Position numbers and translations under genes: made by a program. 64,000 nt of DNA from positions 186,001 through 250,000 of the forward strand of contig JAPJBO010000119.1 in assembly GCA_030068145.1 (NCBI GenBank), in the 5' to 3' direction. How positions within the stretch are numbered: the first letter of the stretch is position 1; every line of letters starts with the position of its first letter. The DNA comes from Diplonema papillatum (lineage: Eukaryota > Euglenozoa > Diplonemea > Diplonemida > Diplonemidae). A model generated the notes under the pieces. It did not search any database and had not been told where the DNA came from. It saw nothing but the letters and a program-made list of their open reading frames with translations. Shown here one piece after another: positions 52,500 through 61,097 of the stretch.

Positions 52500-55193
52500 T
52501 CAGCTCAAGCCGTCGTCAGCGGGAATGTCAAGCTCGTCCCCGTTTTCGTCCAGAACCGGCTCAGCTTCGGCAACGCTCTCGAAGTCGTCGTTGGCAGCGG
52601 AAATGGTGAGGTCCCACAGCAGTCTGAACTTGGGCACTGACTCGTGCTTGAACAGGGAGATGATCAAGTCAACGGGGCAGTCCGTGGGAGAGGCGGGCAG
52701 CGCGTGGCCGAGGTCTCGCACCTGGGCGACCAGTTGGTCCCAGTACTTTATGTCGGTGACGCAGTTCATCCACTGGTCGATTTTGGTGGCGAAGTTGACC
52801 TCTTCCAGCAGCTTTTTGACGCAGTCGTTGTTGAACTGGTTGAGCCGGCAGCCGTTCTTCGCCCGCAGCTTCTCGTACACTTCGTGCAGCGACTGTTGCG
52901 CGGTGCAAAGCCTGGACAGCGTGTCGTGCAGCTCGTCGACGTCGCACATCTTCAACTTCTTGATCAACCGCCAGCACACCTGCGCCTCGACTACGGTGGC
53001 GACGATATCCCCCGCCATCTGCTCTTTGATCCCTTGCACGCCCACCGGGAACCATTTTTCGATCTGGCTCCGCCACCGGGTCACCCCGGCTGTGCTGTAT
53101 ACCACGAACCGCTTCCTCCACTCCTCCTTCGACGCGCCGCCGTACAGCAGCGGCAGGTTCCGCCCGTTCTCCGGCCGGGCCTCGGGCGGGTGGTGGGGGT
53201 GGTGGTGGTGGTGCGGGGGAGACGGCTTCGGCTCGTGCTTGCCGCCGTGCTGCTGCTTTCGGTCGGCGAGCAGCCAGCTCTCCGCCTGCTCGCTGCGCAC
53301 GGCGCCGAGCCCGCTGGAGTCGAAGCTCGTGCGGAGGACCTTCAGCTCGGGGACGGCGGTGCTGATCAACTTGTACCACCGGCTCTCGACGGAGGCGACC
53401 TTGAACTCCGCCGGAACCTTCAGCGTGCGCACCGTCGTGAGCCACGCCACCCAGTGCTGCCACAGCCCGCCGTCTTCGCCGATCGTATTCATCACCTTGC
53501 ACGCTTTCCGCGCCGAAGCGGCGTCCTCGGGGTAGAGGTACTGGAAGACCATGAACAGCACGTCGTTTGAGAACGGCGGGCCCCGTTTCCGCCGCACCCC
53601 GTTGGAGAACGTCGGGTACCAGTCGCCGTCGTAGGTAGTGGCGGGCGACACGATGGACGGGTCCAACGCCGACGACGGGAGGGGGACGTCGAGGATGACG
53701 CTGGTGTCGGTGCTGAGCGTGTCTTGCGCGGACGCCGCCTCGCAAAGCTGGTGCGAGTCGTCGATAGGTTCGGTTCCAGGGGACGAGTTGCTGTACAGGG
53801 CGTGGCTGTGGACGTGGTTCAGGTGGTGGTGTTGGTGCTGATGGTGGTGGTTGTGGTTGTGGTGCCTCTCCTCCGGCGAGTGGTGCGCGTTGTGCTTCCG
53901 CGAGCGCGACGAAAACGACGACCGCAGATCCGGACTCACCAGCAGACTCCCCGACACCGACACGGCCAAAGGCTTTCCCTCGCCCGGATGGCTGCCGGCC
54001 TTCTGCAGCGGTTTGACCGACGACGACGCCTTTTCCCCTTTGCCGTGCCGCTTCGCCTTCGGGTACGAACACGGCGACCGTATCAACTGCAGCCCGGGCA
54101 TGCTCTGCGCCCTGCTCTTCGACGACGAAGGACCGGCGACGAGGGGCTGCTGCGACGGGGCCGGCAGCGCGTGGAAGTTGAACGCGTCGAACCGGTACGC
54201 CACGGCGTCCGATCCTTTGTACTTGTGGTGCTTCCGCGGCCGCGACGGCGTCGACGCCGGGAAGAACCCGCCGTGGTTGTACGGGGGCATCGGGTTCGTC
54301 GCGGCGAGGGCGCCGCCGGGCTTCGACAGCTCCTGAAACGCGGGATCGTCGGCTTCACCCCCTCGAGGCGCCGCGGGTTGATCGTTCGCGGGGAGCGATG
54401 GGGCGCGAACCGGCGACGATGACGTCGAGGCCGTGCCGCAGCCGCCGCGCCGAACGCCGGTCGGCCGGTGCGAGCTGGTGGAGCTCGCGGAGGAGTGGTT
54501 GAGGGGCGCGCCGTAGGCGCTTCGGCGGGTCGTGAACGCCGAGTCGTAAGACACGAACCGGGCCGGGCCGCCGCCGCTCTTTGACGCGGCGCGGCGGGCG
54601 CTGGACGCGCGGCGGGACGAGCCGCCGTCGGCGTCGCGGAGGAGGCTCCGCTTCCACTTGAGCGGGTGCTCCTCCTCGAACGGGTGGCCGTTGGTCCGCA
54701 AGAACCGAGCCACGTCCGCGAAGCAAGGGTCGCTCTGCTGCCACTTGTGCAGCCACGGCGCCGCGCCGCTCGGGCCGGGCGGCGGCTGCCCTCCGTTGGT
54801 GCTGTACGCGGGCGGCGGGCTCGTGAACGAGAGGCCGTTGCCATGCCCAAGGCCCGGCGACGTCTTCTTGTCCGATGACCCCTGCGAGTTGTGGAAGCTC
54901 CCAGCCTGCGCTGCGACGAGCGCTGGGTCGTTCACCCAAGACGGCGTGGATGAAGACGACGACGACGAAGTGGAGCAAGACGAAGACCGAATCGAGCAGT
55001 CCATCCCGACGACTGCAGGGACCCCGTTGTGCGGCTTTTGCGTCGCGACCTGGCACTCGACCTTGTGCGGGAGGCCGGTCATCCCGCAGAACGGCTGCTC
55101 CGCCAGGTTCAAGCACACTTTGCACCGCTTCCCGTTCCTCTCCGCGATCGACTTCGCCAGCGCGGCGAGCATCGCCTCATCGTCGGTGAGCAT
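52500..55193 (-). CDS. F-box protein with long low-complexity N-terminal half
   Basis: A single 897-codon exon. The start is set at the ATG 55193, because the frame upstream has no ATG. Near the N terminus CKVCLNLAEQPFCGMTGLPH and VEC form a possible C-x2-C..C..C zinc site. Residues about 40-530 are disordered, with Ser, His (HNHNHHHQHQHHHLNHVHSH) and Pro runs and Arg/Lys patches. At about 540-585 the frame NDVLFMVFQYLYPEDAASAR, then CKVMNTIGEDGGLWQHWVAW is a canonical F-box-like motif. After a linker the C-terminal 210 residues are predicted helical (WRSQIEKWFPVGVQGIKEQM, VEAQVCWRLIKKLKMCDVDE, VKKLLEEVNFATKIDQWMN, VDLIISLFKHESVPKFRLL) with no WD or LRR repeats, so the substrate-binding type is unknown. 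Probable SCF ubiquitin-ligase adaptor, by family knowledge. Confidence 0.8.
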   Translation of the reverse strand: MLTDDEAMLAALAKSIAERNGKRCKVCLNLAEQPFCGMTGLPHKVECQVATQKPHNGVPAVVGMDCSIRSSSCSTSSSSSSSTPSWVNDPALVAAQAGSFHNSQGSSDKKTSPGLGHGNGLSFTSPPPAYSTNGGQPPPGPSGAAPWLHKWQQSDPCFADVARFLRTNGHPFEEEHPLKWKRSLLRDADGGSSRRASSARRAASKSGGGPARFVSYDSAFTTRRSAYGAPLNHSSASSTSSHRPTGVRRGGCGTASTSSSPVRAPSLPANDQPAAPRGGEADDPAFQELSKPGGALAATNPMPPYNHGGFFPASTPSRPRKHHKYKGSDAVAYRFDAFNFHALPAPSQQPLVAGPSSSKSRAQSMPGLQLIRSPCSYPKAKRHGKGEKASSSVKPLQKAGSHPGEGKPLAVSVSGSLLVSPDLRSSFSSRSRKHNAHHSPEERHHNHNHHHQHQHHHLNHVHSHALYSNSSPGTEPIDDSHQLCEAASAQDTLSTDTSVILDVPLPSSALDPSIVSPATTYDGDWYPTFSNGVRRKRGPPFSNDVLFMVFQYLYPEDAASARKACKVMNTIGEDGGLWQHWVAWLTTVRTLKVPAEFKVASVESRWYKLISTAVPELKVLRTSFDSSGLGAVRSEQAESWLLADRKQQHGGKHEPKPSPPHHHHHPHHPPEARPENGRNLPLLYGGASKEEWRKRFVVYSTAGVTRWRSQIEKWFPVGVQGIKEQMAGDIVATVVEAQVCWRLIKKLKMCDVDELHDTLSRLCTAQQSLHEVYEKLRAKNGCRLNQFNNDCVKKLLEEVNFATKIDQWMNCVTDIKYWDQLVAQVRDLGHALPASPTDCPVDLIISLFKHESVPKFRLLWDLTISAANDDFESVAEAEPVLDENGDELDIPADDGLS

Positions 55194-55205
55194 GCGGGGG
55201 GACAC

Positions 55206-56240
55206 CGGGGCTCCTCCGCACCCGCGGATCCCGCCCGCAAAGAAAATACTGCCAGCTTGGTCACGACGAAACCTCCTCTTTCTTTTTTTTTTGTGTTTTT
55301 TTTTCTGTTTTTTTTTTTCTTGGAGGTGTATGCTTCTGTTCGGGTTTGGTTGGGTTTGTTATAGTAGCGTTATAGCAGGTCACACGTGTGGCCCTATTTA
55401 CGCTCTTTTTGGGCAAAATCCAAGATCCTATTTACGTTATTTTGCACTTTTTCCGCCTGTTTTTGCACCCGTTTTGGATCGTAGCTACACTGAGAGGGTG
55501 AAATATTTCGGACGGAGGAATGTCGGACTCTTCGCGCTTTCGCTTTCTTTCTGTCGTCTGTGCTAAGGAGGTTGTACCAGCACTGCCGCTAAGATCACCA
55601 TCATCACAATCGGAAGTTTGTCAGGCGCAAGTTCCAACAGGAACTCGAATGGTGTGTCAAGGCTTACAATATAAAGCTAAGACCAGAGGCTCCTAGCTTG
55701 GTCACAAAACATTTCTGAATAGTTCTTCATCGAACGAAAAAATCGAGCCGAGCCACACGGCATGCTATGTCTGTTTTGCTTTCCGGACTGTGGTAACTTG
55801 TCTCTTGCACTCTGATGAATGATCATATCATATGCGGCCCTGGCGGTCATCGAAGTAATGGAGTATTTATCATCCCCTTCTTCGGCTCGCGTAGCGAGCC
55901 GAAAAAACGGTATGACACAACCAATTCCCCCACTCGCGTAAGCCCGAAGAAACGGGTATGCCTGTCATGTGCAGACATCCAAGCCAGCTTGCTCCCTCCT
56001 CCACCAGTTCTTCGAAAGACCTGCATGGGCCTGCTTGGGTGGCCTTTGGGTGGCATCTTGGACACAAGATATGTGCTGATAACGTACTGATTCAGCATGT
56101 GTACAACGAGAAACTAAAAGAATTAACGTGCTGAAATCAGTACGTTTAGCATGCTGAACGTAAGGCCTGGCTGGTGCAAAAAAACAGGGTTTAAGTTAGG
56201 GCCGGTTTTCCGGTTTCCAAAACCGGCTTTCGGCTAAACC
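55206..56240. other. Gene-free stretch upstream of the F-box gene
   Basis: Poly-T and pyrimidine runs (55283-55320) just upstream of the F-box start may be part of the promoter/5' UTR. A GCTGATAACGTACTGATTCAGCA / GTGCTGAAATCAGTACGT palindromic pair lies at 56078-56155 and recurs at 34940-35000. No gene seen. Confidence 0.4.
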
Positions 56241-56260
56241 CGGTTTTGGAAAAAAAAAAA
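56160..56260. repeat. GCCGGTTTTCCGGTTTCC inverted repeat, possible left end of the hAT element
   Basis: GGGTTTAAGTTAGGGCCGGT then TTTCCAAAACCGGCTTTCGG and CTAAACCCGGTTTTGG form a GGTTT/AACC hairpin, followed by an A-run. Many hAT elements begin with short CAGGG/TAGGG ends, so this may be its terminus. I cannot find the matching right end. Confidence 0.35.
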
Positions 56261-56428
56261 AAAAAGTGGAATTCGCCCCAGCCCGGAACCGGCTTGTTCA
56301 CTACTACACTGCACTGCTGCAGTGCACTACTATTCTGCACTGCACTGCACTACATACCAGGGTGGGGGATTCACAAAGTCATGGCAAAGCGAACAGCGAT
56401 CCAGGCGCATCTGGGCAGCTTCGGTTTC

Positions 56429-57259
56429 TCACGAAGGAAGATCAGGGGGACCGCCTCCCCGCGAGGTTAAGCGGCATGCGACCTCCCTCCAAGGGAGAGC
56501 ACGCCCTGAAAACGGACCCCTTGCGCTTTCCGCAAAACACGCACGACACACAAGCCCCTCGGAAGTCGGTTTCGCCCACGCATGACTCTCTCGAAGCATG
56601 GTCATCAGCCGTGTGTCATTTGCAATTGTGGGAGGAATGAGCGGGATTTCATCCTGGAGCGGAAAGGACAGTGCGCCTGACGCAGGGGCAGCGTAGCGTT
56701 GCGGAACGAGGACGTCTTCGACGAAAGCATAGAGTTCGTGTTTGTGCAGAGTCAGATGTGCACAGGGGTTCGTCGTCCGCTCAGCACGAGTGGTGTACCC
56801 CGACTTGCGACTGCGACTCTTGACAGCCTCAATAACCGCCGCATCCGGTTCTTCATCAGCTTCCCTGTTCATTTCAGCTTGAACAATGGCAATTCCTGGA
56901 AGGGCAGGTTCCGCAGCTGGTGCTTCTTGCGTGGCGATGGGAATGACCTGCTCAACTTGCGCCGCCGCCGCCCGCTCCGCGCGCCTTCGCTGCTCGTCTG
57001 ATCGCGATTCCGCCACAAGCGCAGTCCATGGCTTGCGGCTGTGCTCAGGCTTCGCGTCATCCTCGGCAGCGAGCTTGTCGAACTCTTGCATCCACTCCAC
57101 AAGCACGTTGTTGTTCAGTGGCTGATGGTGCGCGAAACGACGAACCCTTCCTTGGTGGCAAAGAAAGGCGTGCAGGTTGCTGAACCTATCCTTACACGGA
57201 TACCCAGCAGCTGTCCATGTTGCATACTCAACGTTGTAGTCAACGCGCAAGGAACACAC
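56429..57259 (-). CDS. Unrecognised ORF divergent from the hAT transposase
   Basis: A 276-codon open frame. No ATG at its upstream limit (the frame is open there from GTG), so the true 5' end may be spliced. Features are VDYNVEYATWTAAGYPCKDR, a charged Ala/Glu/Arg stretch (SRSDEQRRRAERAAAAQV), VPQRYAAPASGALSFPL, and SEGLVCRACFAESARGPFSG with a C-x2-C near the C terminus. Codon use looks protein-like. It stands head-to-head with the transposase frame at 57240, leaving almost no promoter space. It could be an accessory protein of the element or a host gene; nothing I recognise. Confidence 0.4.
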   Translation of the reverse strand: MCSLRVDYNVEYATWTAAGYPCKDRFSNLHAFLCHQGRVRRFAHHQPLNNNVLVEWMQEFDKLAAEDDAKPEHSRKPWTALVAESRSDEQRRRAERAAAAQVEQVIPIATQEAPAAEPALPGIAIVQAEMNREADEEPDAAVIEAVKSRSRKSGYTTRAERTTNPCAHLTLHKHELYAFVEDVLVPQRYAAPASGALSFPLQDEIPLIPPTIANDTRLMTMLRESHAWAKPTSEGLVCRACFAESARGPFSGRALPWREVACRLTSRGGGPPDLPS

Positions 57260-59189
57260 GAGCGGAACGCGCTCAAAGCACAGCGAAAAGTGGCGTGACT
57301 GGCTCTCGAAGGAGCGATCCCTGCTTCAGTACGGCAACGCTGGTCGAATTCGTTCAACGGCCTATGAGCAGAAGTGGATTAACAGTCAAGTGAAGATGCT
57401 GATCAACACCCAGGTGCTCTGCCGTGTGTTCCATGACATCCAGTATTGCTGTTCTTGGAACCGGGCACTGTACACGACCATGTCGCAGCTTCGGGAGCGT
57501 GACGGCTACACGGACCCGGAGTTGAAGGAGTTCACAGCAACTTACAACAACCTGACGTCATCCGACATTGTCGCTGAGACGCTCAAGATCATGTGCCAGA
57601 AAACCGAAGCATCAACGCGTCAAAAAGTCCGTCAGTCCCCGTTCTGCAGCATCATAACGGACGAAACGCAAGACGTGACTCGCCTTTCGCAGCATGCCAT
57701 CCTTGTTCGAGTTGTTAACCCCACGACGTTCGAAACCGAGGAGGTCTTCTGGAGGATTACTCCCTTGCGGGACGGCCAGTCAGCTGAGAACATCGCCAAC
57801 TTACTTCAGCGGGAAACACAAGATCTTGGACCCGACTTCTGGCACAAGGTTGTTGCACTTGCTACTGACGGATGCAACACCATGTCTGGTGGAAAAAAGG
57901 GTGTGCAACTGCGAATGAAGATAAGCAAGGCCCCATTTCTCCTCTGGGCTGGCTGTCGGGGGCATGCTTTGAACCTTGTCGCTGCTCATGTTGTCAAAGC
58001 CAACCCCACCATGGCAGAGTGCTACGAGATGGTCGCAAACACATACAACACCCTCTACCGCGGGCGAGGCGACAACACCGGCAAACTGCGCACTTTTCAC
58101 GAATGCCAAACTGCTGTGACGGCTCTCGATGCATATGGCTTCTGGCGGGAGCGTGAACTCTGTGCAGTTGGAGATACCCGTTGGTGTTCGCATGAGCGGT
58201 GTGCTCAAGCCATCACATCGTGTCTCAAGGGCGTAATTCTCTGCTTCGAGAAACTCGAAAGCGAAAAGGCCGTCGAGATGCGGCAGAAATACCGCAACAT
58301 AAGCAACCTCGTAGGGCTGTTCTTGATGGAGGAGGTAATGAACGTCATGGGAGCGTTCTCCCGCTGCCTGCAGTACCCCAAACTTTGTTTCTGCGACATA
58401 ACAACAATTGCCAGGCACTACACCAACAAGATCGCGCGGCTGGCTGATTCTCCGCAGTCATTTCCACGGTACTCCGGTTGTTGGGTTGTTATTAACGATG
58501 CTCAAAGCCAACAACAAGCCACCGCACAAACTGTTGAACACTACCATTCGGAAACTGGGGCACCGTTCCTGCGCGACCTGAAGACGGAGCTCTTGTCTCG
58601 CATGAATGAGTTCGAAACACTTGCTGCCTTCGGCATCTACGACCCTCGGAACCCCAACTACGACGACCTTGTGCTGGCAAGATCCAAACTCGATGTCTTG
58701 ACGGCGCACTATTGCGAAGGAAAGAGTTTTCAGCTCATGCAGGATGATGGAAGGGTCGTCAACACAGCCGTTTCGCCACCATACTTCTCGTCTGAAGTGA
58801 AGGCCGGGCTTGAGGAAGAGCTGTGTCACGTGCTTCCTGCCATCAAGGAAACGGTACATTCCGTCGATCTGGCTGTGTGCTCGTTCTCAGAAATCATCCG
58901 TGCGTTCCTCCGGGAAACTGCAAATCGCTTGGCGTATCCGCATACCGCACGCCTCCTCACAATACCACTCGCAATACCTCTCACAACTGCTGGTGCTGAG
59001 CGTCTTTTCTCCAAGCTTCGCCTTGTGAAGGACCGACTCAGCAGCAGGCTGAATGATACGAGCCTTCAGGGGTACATGACCGTATCCACCGAAGGAAGCA
59101 TCACCGCGGATGGCATTCCAAATGACGTTCTTTCCTCGTACGTAGAGACATTTACTTCTGGGGAAAGAAAGCTTGCATATATGGTGTGA
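57240..59189 (+). CDS. hAT-superfamily transposase (DUF4371 / dimerisation type)
   Basis: Open frame to TGA at 59189. Family landmarks are YNNLTSSDIVAETLKIMCQ, FCSIITDETQDVTRLSQHAI (catalytic D of the RNase H fold), VVALATDGCNTMSGGKKGVQ (second D) and LWAGCRGHALNLVAAHVVKA (CxxH-A-L-N-L, typical). Near the C terminus is YPHTARLLTIPLAIPLTTAG, then AERLFSKLRLVKDRLSSRLN (hAT dimerisation domain, A-E-R-x-F-S). The group also includes ZMYM- and THAP0-like domesticated proteins. The region upstream (from 57240) reads KHSEKWRDWLSKERSLLQYG and lacks an ATG before 57396, so a 5' exon or zinc-finger domain is probably missing or out of frame. The rest has no internal stop, so this copy is recent or domesticated. 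Confidence 0.85.
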   Translation, partial: STRKEHTSGTRSKHSEKWRDWLSKERSLLQYGNAGRIRSTAYEQKWINSQVKMLINTQVLCRVFHDIQYCCSWNRALYTTMSQLRERDGYTDPELKEFTATYNNLTSSDIVAETLKIMCQKTEASTRQKVRQSPFCSIITDETQDVTRLSQHAILVRVVNPTTFETEEVFWRITPLRDGQSAENIANLLQRETQDLGPDFWHKVVALATDGCNTMSGGKKGVQLRMKISKAPFLLWAGCRGHALNLVAAHVVKANPTMAECYEMVANTYNTLYRGRGDNTGKLRTFHECQTAVTALDAYGFWRERELCAVGDTRWCSHERCAQAITSCLKGVILCFEKLESEKAVEMRQKYRNISNLVGLFLMEEVMNVMGAFSRCLQYPKLCFCDITTIARHYTNKIARLADSPQSFPRYSGCWVVINDAQSQQQATAQTVEHYHSETGAPFLRDLKTELLSRMNEFETLAAFGIYDPRNPNYDDLVLARSKLDVLTAHYCEGKSFQLMQDDGRVVNTAVSPPYFSSEVKAGLEEELCHVLPAIKETVHSVDLAVCSFSEIIRAFLRETANRLAYPHTARLLTIPLAIPLTTAGAERLFSKLRLVKDRLSSRLNDTSLQGYMTVSTEGSITADGIPNDVLSSYVETFTSGERKLAYMV

Positions 59190-59260
59190 TCGGTATAACC
59201 ATGGGGTACTACGGGGGAACTACGGGGAACTGGCCTTGGGGTGTCCTTTTTTTTTTTGGT
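59180..59260 (+). repeat. GGTGTGAT..ACTACGGGGGAACTACGGGG motif upstream of the intact transposase-like gene
   Basis: TATGGTGTGATCGGTATAAC, CATGGGGTACTACGGGGGAA, CTACGGGGAACTGG, GGGGTGTCC. It matches 22365-22435 in the corresponding place before the decayed copy. The stretch GAACTACGGGGGAACTACGG GG also occurs at 63797-63820 after the gene in direct orientation. Confidence 0.55.
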
Positions 59261-59385
59261 GGTTCTTGAGGGGCATAGGTCTCATGTTTCCCTCAGACTG
59301 TGGGGGCTTTGGAGTTAGTTAAAGGGTTTGGGGCTTTTTGGGGGTGTTGGTGGACAGGGGCGCCAGGGGTCTTCAAACCGGCGCG

Positions 59386-59744
59386 TTTAAATTTAGGGAA
59401 AACGACAAAGTGGATTCTATATAACTGGATTACGACAAAGTGGATTATAATCCACTTTGTCGCCAATCCACTTTGTCGCCTAATCCACTTTGTCGCCCCG
59501 TATGACGGACCTAAGCTCACTTTTGATGGTTTCAATGAACTCAAACAGCTCAAAATAGTCACTTTCCCTGTGGGAACTTTTTGTGAAAGGGTCCCCCTAT
59601 ATAATTCATGCCGGTTGTCAGAAGCGACAAAGTGGATTATCAAAAGCGACAAAGTGGATTATTACTGGATTATAATCCACTAATAATCCACTTTGTCGTA
59701 ATCCAGTTATATAGAATCCGTTTTGTCGTTGACCCTAAATTTAA
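59386..59744. mobile_element. MITE with about 58-bp terminal inverted repeats, TTTAAATTTAGGG ends
   Basis: The left end TTTAAATTTAGGG then ACGACAAAGTGGATTCTATA is mirrored by the right end ATATAGAATCCGTTTTGTCG then CCCTAAATTTAA, with a few mismatches. The interior repeats the CGACAAAGTGGATTATAATC unit in both orientations. Sequence flanks suggest a short TTAA- or TA-type target site. It lies directly upstream of the 317-codon ORF at 59932. Confidence 0.8.
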
Positions 59745-59931
59745 CAGAGAAGCATTGCATAATAAAGCTAGACAGCTTTATGAAATGCTTCTCTGTGTTC
59801 TAACATCTGCTGCTGTAGCCTAAACGAAATGTGACCCCAATACGATGCAATCGCCTTACAGGTGACTTTTGCATCCGGAATCTCAAGCGAGCTCGAACTC
59901 TAAATAAAGCGCAAATCATCTCTCTCGTAAA

Positions 59932-60885
59932 ATGATCGTTTCCATTGAACTGGCTACAAAAGAAAGTACCCAAATAAAGGCACGAAACAAAATTCAAAAG
60001 CGTAAAATGCAATTCTGTATCGGCGTTACGTTTCACTGCTTTACGAAATATCTCCAAGTCCGCACGACGGAAGAGCGTGAGGAGAACGACAACAGCGAGA
60101 CCGAAGAAAGCGACACCATCGACCTGAAGGAAGAAGACATGAAGTACAACGCCGACTTTATGACTAACGGCTCGCTGCAAACGTTCCACGAGTCCACAAT
60201 ACGGCCGCACCTGCTGGAATGCGGAAACCAGCTTGCAGAAAAGAAAGACGCTCCTTTCCTTAGGGGGGCTACCGGTGTCGCACGTCGCTGGTTTTATAAG
60301 GAGCGCGACGACGAGACGGAAGTGCTCAACGACGCGGGACTACAAAAGGTCGTCGAAAAGAAGTTGAACCTCCATATAGTGGTCCGTTTGGAGCTGAAAA
60401 AGCACTCGGCAAAGCACGTCCGAAAGCACCTGCTAACACACGACGCGGAAGTGCACGACAACTCATACACATCGCGGGCGGACAGTAGCTCGATGATTAC
60501 GAACAAGTTGGAGGAGGCGCTGTGTGACAGGTTCGGCAAGGTGGGGCTGAAGTTCGGACCCTCTTGGGTGCTTTGTATTTGTGGCACAAAGGTCAGCAAC
60601 CCGCCGGACAGGCTTTCTGACGGGACGTCGTTTGTACGACACGGTTGTCGATGCCCGAAGTTCGCCAAGAAGCTGTCAAAGAACGCGAAAGCAGACCTAA
60701 AAGCTTTCAGAGAAAAAGAAGCTGCTAAAAATAAGAAGAAGGTGGCGGCCAGGAAGGATCTCACAAGGGGCATGTCCGAACAAGAAAAGGCCAACGCCAA
60801 AAAGATGTTTGAAATGGTTGGCTTCAAACGAAAGGCAGACGAGGAAGCAGAGGTCGAGAACCCACGCAAAGAGGCAAAAATCTAG
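59932..60885 (+). CDS. Unrecognised ORF, 317 residues, possible partner of the transposase-like gene
   Basis: ATG at 59932 to TAG at 60885. The N terminus MIVSIELATKESTQIKARNK is basic and is followed by an acidic stretch (TEEREENDNSETEESDTIDL). The centre contains LQTFHESTIRPHLLECGNQL and VVEKKLNLHIVVRLELKKHS, then EALCDRFGKVGLKFGPSWVL with CICGTKVSNPPDRLSDG, RHGCRCPKFAKKL and a Lys-rich C terminus (AAKNKKKVAARKDLTRGM, KRKADEEAEVENPRKEAKI). The CIC..GCRC cluster could bind zinc. It lies 213 bp before the 786-codon frame, same strand. No family is recognised. A TTGCAG acceptor at 61106 allows the two frames to be one spliced gene, but I see no convincing donor in this frame. Confidence 0.5.
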   Translation: MIVSIELATKESTQIKARNKIQKRKMQFCIGVTFHCFTKYLQVRTTEEREENDNSETEESDTIDLKEEDMKYNADFMTNGSLQTFHESTIRPHLLECGNQLAEKKDAPFLRGATGVARRWFYKERDDETEVLNDAGLQKVVEKKLNLHIVVRLELKKHSAKHVRKHLLTHDAEVHDNSYTSRADSSSMITNKLEEALCDRFGKVGLKFGPSWVLCICGTKVSNPPDRLSDGTSFVRHGCRCPKFAKKLSKNAKADLKAFREKEAAKNKKKVAARKDLTRGMSEQEKANAKKMFEMVGFKRKADEEAEVENPRKEAKI

Positions 60886-61097
60886 CTTTCTGGTGATAGC
60901 CTCCATCGTAAAGGCATTTCTTTTTTTGTGTGTTCCCGACGATCAATTATAGTTTTTTGTTGTCTCAATTCTCTTTTGTTCTGGATGTCCATTGGAAGCG
61001 ACGGCCTGTCTATCCGGCGGCAACTCGGGTATTCGACTAGCTGACGAAGAGAAATTAACGTTTGTAATGTCGGTGTGTTCAAAACCAATGCAGGGGT

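Noticed and set aside
53638..55566. Several long plus-strand ORFs opposite the F-box gene
   Set aside because: Arg/Ala-rich shadows of a GC-rich coding strand; the minus frame has the F-box and coherent composition.
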